A DNA stretch of 64,000 nt from positions 930,001-994,000 of the forward strand of contig RQOL01000658.1 in assembly GCA_013076295.1 (NCBI GenBank). Reading direction: 5' to 3'. The position numbers and the translations under genes were made by a program. Source of the DNA: Sanderia malayensis (taxonomy: Eukaryota > Cnidaria > Scyphozoa > Semaeostomeae > Pelagiidae). Below, one piece after another: positions 56,525 through 64,000 of this stretch (position 1 is the stretch's first letter; every line of letters starts with the position of its first letter). Below the pieces are notes generated by a model that saw nothing but the letters and a program-made list of their open reading frames with translations, did not search any database and was not told the DNA's origin.

Positions 56525-59500
56525 TCATCCCAGTCCAACATCAAGGGACATCATGACAATAAAACCAATTATTGTTCCCCAAGTTGCCAGCCTTCCGTTT
56601 CCACTAGAAAAGAGTACATCGTGATTATGTAAAGAAATTTAACCTCATTAGTCAACCACTATACTTAAAAATATCTTTTCCAGCGTGTGTGGTTTTCGTC
56701 AAATATGATATCCAAATTTGATAAATATCATAATTAAATTTGATAAATGCGAAAATTCGTATTAACTAATAAAACAAAGTTTCGGGGTTGACCAGTTGTG
56801 AAAACCACTATATCTAACTCGAATTCCAAAATATGGAGCATCTTTCTGTGATTTGATTCGCTTCACTCTCTCCTTGATATCGCAAAACTTCGCAACTCGT
56901 GCAGATTGTTAAAAATCTACTTCTATCGGGTGTTAGGCGCATCAAAGTCCCGCTATATTTGTTCCCAGCGTTTGACACATTGTGGCTGAAAGATACAGTT
57001 GTCTGATAAAGAAATCTTTTACTCACGCAAGCTGTGCTTCTGGGATAATGTCATCCACAACAACATAAACCATCGCTCCGGCCGCAAATGCCAACGCGTA
57101 TGGCAACAACGGCTCTGCTACCTGCAATCGCAAAAACAATGTTGTCAATGATTACACCCATTTTTTTTATAAGAAACTATGCAATATTTTCCTAACACGC
57201 GGTTGCTTAGTTTCTTAGGGTTTCGTAACTGATTATGGTACGAAAAGTTTCTTAGCAAGTTTCTTAACATTGTTGAGGTTTGTTACAAATCTGTGGGAAC
57301 GAAGTGCGCAAGTTGTTTTTAACATTTTTTCTCGTTAAAACAACATAGAAAGTTTCTTAACTTTTTTCAGTCACACAAAATCTCCTACCAAAGTTTCTTA
57401 AGCTTTGAAAATAGGGGCCTATGGTTTCTTATAAAGGGTTTCTTATAAAAAAAATGGTGTATAGCATCAACACTATTTTGAAAGAATCACTATTTTGAAA
57501 TTAAAATACTCCATGCTACTTTCACCTTGATAAAAACTCTAACAGATAATAATTAAATTGTCTTGAAAACCTAACCAATACATCATATATAATTGCCTAT
57601 TTCGCCATTGCTATAATATATTTAGCAGTAAGACAATGTTTAAAGCTTGCATTGATGCTCTAAAAGATGTTTTTTTTCACAACAGGACCTTGAAATGAAG
57701 ATTGAGATACATACCACCACTGCAAATGCACCAAGAACTCCAGCAATTGGTTCAACCATGCCACTTAACTGTCCATACCTGCAAAAAGGAGACAAATTTG
57801 ATGGTTATAGCAAATTTTCCAACAGCGCTGGAATAGTAGGTGGGTTTTGCAGTATATTATCTGAATACGTATACTACTGGGATATGTATTGAGTTACCAG
57901 AAACTTCTAAATGCAGAATATCCAGATCCTCTCAATGGTAGACTGACGGCAAGACCTTCTGGAAAGTTCTGAATTCCAATTCCAATTGCTAAATTTCTGA
58001 AAGAACAGAAGCAGAGAAACTGTCTTGAAGCCTTGACAGATCTATAAATATTTCACATACAAGAAGGGATGTTTGGCTGTATAGTTGAGGAGTGTGGTCT
58101 AACCTTGCACTTTCTAGAGTGGAAAGCTTTGATTTGCCAATGCTGCCAAACCCAACTCCAACAGCAAGCCCCTCTGAAACCAAAGTCATTTCTCAATTAA
58201 TTTCTCAAAAAATTTGATAGATGCATTATTCATTAGCTAAAGCATATATACAAAGTTTAACCTGGTATATTGTGGACTGTAATAGCGACAATTAGAAGCA
58301 GAATTCGTCTCCAACTTCTCTGCTTTTCAACAATGTCGTTGTCAAAAGGGCCATCTAAATCAAATGCCGGTACTTTCTCCTCAACAATGCCATGTCTCTT
58401 CCGTGTTGAAGACTCTGGATCCATCTCAAACATACTCTCATTGCCAATGATTTCCCCATTGACTGCACTGCTATTTTCACTCGGTGTATTATCTGGGATG
58501 TAAAGTGATGAAGAATCTGTTCGTTTGCTTTTTATCTCTGTTGATTCCAGTGCTAAAGCAATGTTTGGAGAAGCAACACCCTAAAATGCAGAAACATGGC
58601 TTTTAAGCTAAAGAATGTAGCAATAATAGTAGTGGTAGTAGTAGCGATAATAACAGCAGTATTAATCAGTGAAGGCTTGGATGAATAGCAAACTGAATTG
58701 ATAAACCAACAGATTTAACTGTTGTACACTGATATTAAATATCATGTACTCTGTTTTTCAACTCACCAGTGAAGTGATTAAATGGTCAGACCCATAGACG
58801 AAAATTCCACCAAGAAGAAACCCAACAGCAACAGGAATGAAAGCATATTGTCCTTCAGAACCATACATTTTTGACGATGCTGCCATCTCTATGGCAGGAG
58901 CCAGCAGGGACCAGTAAGATGCTGCTAGCATTACCTTGAAATAGAGATTATAAGTATTTGGACTACTAGTTTATAGTAAAAGCAATTGTTTATATGGTAT
59001 ATTTATACCATATTTATACTGAATTGATAAATCAACAGATTTATATTTATATTTAATGATGACTAAATTTTGAATTTAAATACCATATATAACCAATAGC
59101 TCAAACCATCCGGGCATATACAAGATGGATTGACAGATATAAGACTTTAGCAAAAAACAATAAAAAATAGAATAAATAAAAAATGGGCTTTATCTGTGCA
59201 CTCTTGGTGCTTCATTGAAAAACTTTGCAAACTGGGTCATGAGTAATAAGCCAGACAAATTTCAAAGACATGCAATAAAAATTTTGATAAAGACTTTTAC
59301 ATACCCCTGCAGCAAATCCCAAACTTCCATCCAAAACCCCTCTCTAAAACAATAGAAGTCAATAATCAACGTTTGTCATTCAACACCTTAAATATATAGG
59401 TAAGAATCCTAGCTGTATCTAGTAATATTGTTGTATGTACTGGTACTGGACTTGGCAAGAACAATAAAAATTATACCTGTCCCCTTTTGAAGACAAAAAC

Positions 59501-59584
59501 AAGAGCAGCGCCTGCAGCGGTAAGGCCCCAAGTTAATAACGTCCCTAAGAAGGCTTGCAATACGGGATGCACATCTGCTATCAT
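56525..59584 (-). CDS. SLC39A11: Zinc transporter ZIP11
   Basis: Nine exons on the minus strand: 59477-59584, 59305-59343, 58767-58934, 58262-58580, 58104-58173, 57898-57996, 57715-57778, 57027-57121, 56525-56603. They give 346 aa (human 342) with all phases matching. Landmarks are [35 protein letters not shown], a variable cytosolic loop, the metal-site helices [14 protein letters not shown] and [14 protein letters not shown], then [10 protein letters not shown] and [20 protein letters not shown], ending MMSLDVGLG as in vertebrates. ZIP11 belongs to the GufA-like branch and moves Zn2+ towards the cytosol, mainly from Golgi or nuclear-associated compartments. The gene is divergent from the myosin exons, 1.3 kb away. 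Confidence 0.96.
57155..57459. mobile_element. MITE of the TTTTTATAAGAAAC family, copy C
   Basis: The left end CACCCATTTTTTTTATAAGA and right end TCTTATAAAAAAAATGGTG are inverted repeats flanked by TA; 305 bp. The interior repeats AAGTTTCTTA words. It lies in SLC39A11 intron 7. Confidence 0.8.
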
Positions 59585-59976
59585 CTTTGATCAATGTCGA
59601 TGCAAGAATGATATCTTGTGTTGACGAGCAGAGAAGTGCGTAGAGTTGTGTTGATAAACGTGTCCCTTTTGGAGATGCCACATGAACAAATGTCTTCTTA
59701 TATGGCGATGTGATAGGCCTAACTCAAAATACAATCCCAAGAAGACGAGATCCCAATTATCAAAAACGTTGATTTGAAAACAATAATGGTGACGAAGTAA
59801 CTGTTCTCCCAAAATGCAAAATGCTCAAGTTATACAGTGATTATAAATAGAGGATATATACATTCGACCATTGGCCTTCCCGCCTGATTTCTTCTGAGCC
59901 ACGTCACACGATGATTTGATTGTTGGATGGAAACACATGACGCAAAAGGACAATAAAAACAAAAGTAATCACGTTC

Positions 59977-59978
<2 letters not shown>

Positions 59979-60010
<32 letters not shown>
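59979..60010 (+). repeat. TTG microsatellite
   Basis: About ten uninterrupted TTG units upstream of SLC39A11. Confidence 0.9.
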
Positions 60011-60753
60011 GCAAGTCTTGGAGATGTGATTGCTTGAGGATTGAGGCTGCTAATATCCTGCAATATTATGTCGACGCTTGAAGCCCACTTGGAGCACAAA
60101 TCTCTTTTTGTCTTCTACGCTTTATGTTAATTTGTTATATAGGTATCTAGAGCTGTTTTATATAGGTTTTTTATAATTTTTCTTTATCTCGATTATTATT
60201 CTAAATCCTGTAATAATTCTGTACGAAATAAATTTGAAAGATAAAAAATTCCATAAAATTACCATTGAACCATGGATAGCTAATGCCTGGTTCTATTAAT
60301 CATATGCTGGTATTTTTTCAAACTTAGGTTAAGCCTTGGTCCCCGACCGTGATGGCAATATGCGATTCATTTTGGCTTTGAAATTAAGCCATTGATGACT
60401 AAAAGACACGATCTAATTAAGCTTGTCGACTTAAACAAAAGTGACCAGCACTTAATTAACATACGTGAATAATTTTCCTTTCAGCCATTTGTATTGCGCT
60501 GCAATGCAATTCAATTCAAATCTGTATTGAACTTTAGCGTTATAATACCTTTGATAAAAGCACTTAGGATTAGGAAGTATCTATTATAATATAGAAATGT
60601 TTAGCTGCGAGTTTCCACCAATCAACTGCTCGTATGCAGTATTCTGGTATTTGGGCGATGGCCTACCCTGTTTGATGAGTCGTAATTAGAAGAGAGTTGT
60701 TACAGCTGCTTGTGTTTATATCATATATCGGTGTAACATTTCGCTCGCCGCGC

Positions 60754-60759
60754 TATATA
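60754..60759 (+). promoter_or_regulatory. TATA-like element of the first myosin promoter
   Basis: TATATA in CGCTATATACTTTG, 159 bp before the start codon at 60913. The stretch about 30 bp downstream (CACACAGATAGCAGC) could hold the transcription start. Position and sequence only; activity is inferred. Confidence 0.45.
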
Positions 60760-60912
60760 CTTTGAAGTTGGCTCGTGCACACAGATAGCAGCATCTCGTC
60801 ATCTGGCAAGCACATGGTTAGGAACGAGGAATCGTCGTAAAGAGTAGAGCGTAGAGCGTAAAGCGTAAAGAGTACTTTGCAAGCATTTATTTATAAGAGC
60901 AACAAAGCAAGC

Positions 60913-61236
60913 ATGGAGAATGAGATGAAGTATTTGGTCATAGACAGGTCAAAGATAGGTGACCCTGTCGTCAATGCAGATTGGGCAGCAAAAAAGCTGG
61001 TCTGGGTGCCGAGCGAAGAGCATGGTTTTGTCGCAGGCAAAGTTAAGGAGGAGAAGGGAGAGAAAATTATCGTGGAACTAGATGGGGCGAAAAAGGTCAC
61101 ACTGAGCAAGGATGACATTCAAAGAATGAACCCACCGAAGTTCACGAAAGTTGAAGATATGGCCGATTTGACTTGCTTGAACGAAGCCAGTGTACTTCAC
61201 AATCTCAGGGATCGCTATTTCTCAAGCCTGATTTAC
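60913..61236 (+). CDS. Myosin II heavy chain, first coding exon (variant A); rest outside window
   Basis: The exon encodes 108 aa and ends in phase 0 at a GTAAGT donor. It contains the SH3-like N-terminal subdomain ([16 protein letters not shown] to [15 protein letters not shown]) and the first motor residues ([30 protein letters not shown]). The exon end matches the exon break common in conventional myosins. The [19 protein letters not shown] text is closer to non-muscle (MYH9/10) than to striated-muscle chains. No motor exon 2 (the LFCVV.NPYK region) was found between here and 63252. Myosin II forms bipolar filaments for cytokinesis and contraction. Confidence 0.92.
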
Positions 61237-63252
61237 GTAAGTATGATTTTGCATTGATTTCACTTCTTCCTCCCCCCCACTCTTTAGCAGTACAACTTTC
61301 CACAGTACTGATGCGCTGTGGAGAGTTGCAGATTATTGCAATGCAGACGGTTTTATTGGCGAAACAAATATCGCTGCAATGTTCAGTTGTAGAGTAACTA
61401 TTGCATCGGCAAAAAGCAGTTGAAGGCAGTTGATAGAATACGCTTGGAATTTGCACAGAACCCTGTTGTGTTGTTGTATGGAGAAATCTCCAGCAGCAAT
61501 CGTAAGAAATCATCCGGGACTTGGATTGATCATCCGGGATTGCAAAAGACTTCAGGGATCTCTTCAAATTGCGGTAGGCGGGGTTAAAACAGCAATAAGA
61601 CAATCATATTCAATTCACACATTATCTTCAGTGCCCACTAATTGGACAGCAATGTGGTTTATTAATTGTGGCATTTATACTCCGCTTGTGAATTAATGAG
61701 GCGACGTGTAACGTATACATCTTCAATTGCTTTTCATGCATGATTAGAAGTGAGGGCAGTTGTTGCTGCAAACATTGAAAACCGCACTGAACAATGCATT
61801 TGTTGCTCTCAAACACAAACAACAAGTGAATGACGTAATAAATGCGTGGACTAAAACGTTTTGTTTACTTCTGGATTCATTGTATGTTTACCAAAAAAAT
61901 GTATAGGCAATGTAAAGCGCAATTAGATAAATAGATTCTGGGTTTTATGTTTTTGTTAGGATGTGCTACGTGGCTTTGCACCATTGAATGCGTTCAGCAA
62001 TATCGAAGGGAAATCGTTGGAATTTTTTTCGTTTTTGAGGTCGTTACGCTCCAAATGAGCTTTGGAGACAACAGATTTTTCGCTGTAAAATGACTCAACT
62101 TCTGCCTTTATCCGCTTTAGTTTTCCGGCATATTTGTTTTAATTTGTCTGAGAAAGAAGTTATTTGGAGGCTTATGGAGAATTTTAGATTCCTACAAGTT
62201 AAACCGAAAACAATGTAATCTTGACCAGAAAACAAGATCTATTTGCCAATTCAGTCCTTTGAAGTATTGTAACACATAACTTTATAGCACCGCACACAAC
62301 AGTGAGCACATAAATAATTTGAATGGTTGACTCTTTGAAAACAGAGAAAACCGTTTATATATAATTTTTGGCGTATTTGTTTTCCAATTATATACGGTTT
62401 ACTGTTTGCCCCACCCACTATTGTTTCGTGGACTCTTCTCGTGGTTTGCACCGAGGAGACGAAACTCTACCCGGAAACTCACAGGCGGAAATTGTACTTA
62501 TTGACTCTCGAAAAATTCCCAAAAATGGGCAACAAAACATAAGCAACATAAACTAAAATGTTGCTGAAGCGAAATTCAATTTATTATTATGAGATATTTT
62601 AATCAAATTATTTACTGTGTTAACACCCTCTGGCCGATGAATAAAGTTATTTCTTTGAAGACTTTGCCTTGAGGTGGAAAAGAAAGGTTGTTTGTGCTCA
62701 AATTGTTAAAAAAGACCTAAATATTTTTGTGTATTATGATACAACATACGTGATTTCGTGCTGGGTTTTGCGAAGTGCATCCTCGGGGGGCACTCCCTTC
62801 AATTCCGGGCACGGGGGTTTAATTGGTCAGGAAATGTGCATAATATTTACATTGTGTAGAGGGGCATAGCACGGTCGAAAAGGTAAGAATGTCCCCCGGG
62901 CATAAATTATTGGAGCACTTCGTCAGGTTATTGTTCGATGCAAAATTGACCAATCAAAAGCGTTAGTGGGCTTGGTTGAAATATAGGCGTTTTGCGTCTT
63001 GGCACAGAACAGTACAGTGTGTTTAGCAGACAATTCTCTTTCCTGTTGAAGGGAAGCTGAGTTACAGAGCCAGACAAAGCATTAGATTACGGTTTTGACA
63101 TATAACACAGACAAATATTGTGTGAATTGCACTGTACAACAGCTCTTCATTTATATATACGTGGAGTCTGGTTGTGTGGCATTGAAATAGGCCAGCCTGG
63201 TGAAACAAGAAGAGACGCATTGACTCGATTTCTTGCTTGTTGAGGAAGGAAA
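61237..63252 (+). other. Interval between the two myosin first exons
   Basis: About 2 kb without a detectable myosin motor exon. It is either an intron of one gene with two alternative first exons or an intergenic gap plus promoter. Promoter-like signals cluster near 62950-62985. No other gene is seen. Confidence 0.6.
62950..62984 (+). promoter_or_regulatory. CCAAT box and TATA-like element of the second myosin promoter
   Basis: CCAAT at 62950-62954 and AATATA at 62979-62984, in an ordinary animal core-promoter order, about 270 bp before the start codon at 63253. The sequence alone does not prove use. Confidence 0.45.
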
Positions 63253-63582
63253 ATGGAGTCAGATCCTGACTTTAAGTTTTTGAAAGTCGATAGGACGTCT
63301 GTAGGCGATCCTGTAGTTCATGCAGAATGGGCGACGAAGAAGCTTGTTTGGGTTCCGAGTGAAGAACATGGCTTTACACAAGCTAGTGTTAAAGAAGAGA
63401 AGGGCGATAAAGTTATCTGTGAGATTGAAGGAGGTAGAAAACAGACCTTCCACAAGGATGACATCCAAAGAATGAATCCACCCAAATTCGAGAAAGTTGA
63501 AGATATGGCAGATTTGACTTGCCTAAATGAAGCCAGCGTACTTCATAATCTCAGGGATCGATATTACTCAAATCTCATTTAC
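63253..63582 (+). CDS. Myosin II heavy chain, first coding exon (variant B); rest outside window
   Basis: The exon encodes 110 aa, ends in phase 0 at a GTGAGT donor, and is homologous to 60913-61236 over its whole length. The two share [22 protein letters not shown] and [20 protein letters not shown], but differ at the start ([20 protein letters not shown]), in the SH3-like subdomain and at the end (YYSNLIY). Both exons end at the same codon and phase, so either could splice to one shared exon 2 beyond the window. Alternatively this is the first exon of a second, tandem myosin gene. The sequence between them favours alternative first exons, because no other motor exon intervenes. Confidence 0.92.
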
Positions 63583-64000
63583 GTGAGTATTTAGTTGTAT
63601 TTAATTCCTTGGATTGTCATGTTCTCCCCAAGCAGATAATCGTGCCGTTCATGTGTAAAACACACCCATCGTTGGCCTAGGCTTTTTGGGCTGATAAACA
63701 CATTGGATAAACAGCATACAGGAAGTGGACATTGACTTTCCGCACTGTTGCTGATATTTGTAATTTGTCTCAGCTAGTACGTTCTCACCAATGTACAGAA
63801 AATATTTCAATTCTTTTTTATCCCTGGATAATTAAAATATTTTAATTATAAAATATTTTATTTTGCTATTTGCACGTGGCTCAAATAAAACTGTCCGACC
63901 AAAATAAAAAGGCCCACAGACATTCCAACAGACAGTCGGGATGTTTTCGTACTGTATTAAAATGAATGATGTAATCTTTCGATTATTGCTATGAGAAAGC
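63583..64000 (+). other. Start of the intron after the second myosin exon
   Basis: AT-rich sequence with a TATTTTAATTATAAAATATTTTA palindrome-like stretch near 63836-63860. No further exon is visible before the window ends. Confidence 0.55.

Larger units (their letters stand above)
59585..60912. other. Divergent intergenic region between SLC39A11 and the myosin II exon
   Basis: It should hold the SLC39A11 promoter and the promoter and 5' UTR of the first myosin exon. A TTG microsatellite of about ten units lies near 59979-60010. Just before the myosin ATG is a short GTAAAGAGTAGAGCGTAGAGC repeat (60836-60872). Confidence 0.55.

Overview
This is a eukaryotic nuclear segment from an early-branching animal, most likely a cnidarian (sea anemone, coral or relative). 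The evidence is: multi-exon genes with GT..AG introns and AT-rich non-coding DNA; a metazoan gene set (MOSMO, TMEM11, anoctamin, SNX8, LYRM7, SNX14, SLC39A11, myosin II); an intact endonuclease IV gene, which vertebrates lack; and many short TA-flanked DNA-transposon derivatives. The species is not established. Exon models were built by hand from splice signals, reading phase and recalled protein families. Every complete model closes in frame.

Layout. 17-936 (+): last two exons of MOSMO. 1459-2288 (+): TMEM11, tail-to-tail with endonuclease IV (2771-4187, -). 5144-13713 (-): a nine-exon anoctamin whose fourth intron holds a decayed copy of part of the endonuclease IV gene. 15683-20596 (+): SNX8, with a 1.07 kb foldback element in intron 2. 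22209-22777 (-): LYRM7, sharing a 356 bp divergent promoter with SNX14 (23134-37954, +, 39 exons, 929 aa). SNX14 intron 4 holds a hairpin element, a tRNA-derived SINE, a hAT transposase relic and a minisatellite carrying TTAGGG runs. Intron 33 holds a 400 bp TAC-triplet array. 38901-40942 (-): a secreted 534-aa protein I do not recognise. 43527-45434 (-): an intronless class A GPCR with a third cytoplasmic loop of about 350 residues. 46620-52915 (-): a large Asn/Ser-rich, probably nuclear protein I do not recognise. 56525-59584 (-): zinc transporter SLC39A11 (ZIP11). 60913-61236 and 63253-63582 (+): two homologous first coding exons of a non-muscle-type myosin II heavy chain, each behind its own promoter-like sequence.

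The genes are not an operon or pathway. They are mostly housekeeping genes for membrane traffic (SNX8, SNX14), mitochondria (TMEM11, LYRM7), DNA repair (endonuclease IV), ion/lipid and zinc transport (anoctamin, ZIP11), Hedgehog modulation (MOSMO) and contractility (myosin II). The points most worth follow-up are the paired myosin first exons, the unrecognised secreted and nuclear proteins, the atypical GPCR, the altered anoctamin calcium site, the repeat shared between an exon and non-coding DNA of one gene, and several small transposon families defined by paired copies in this window.
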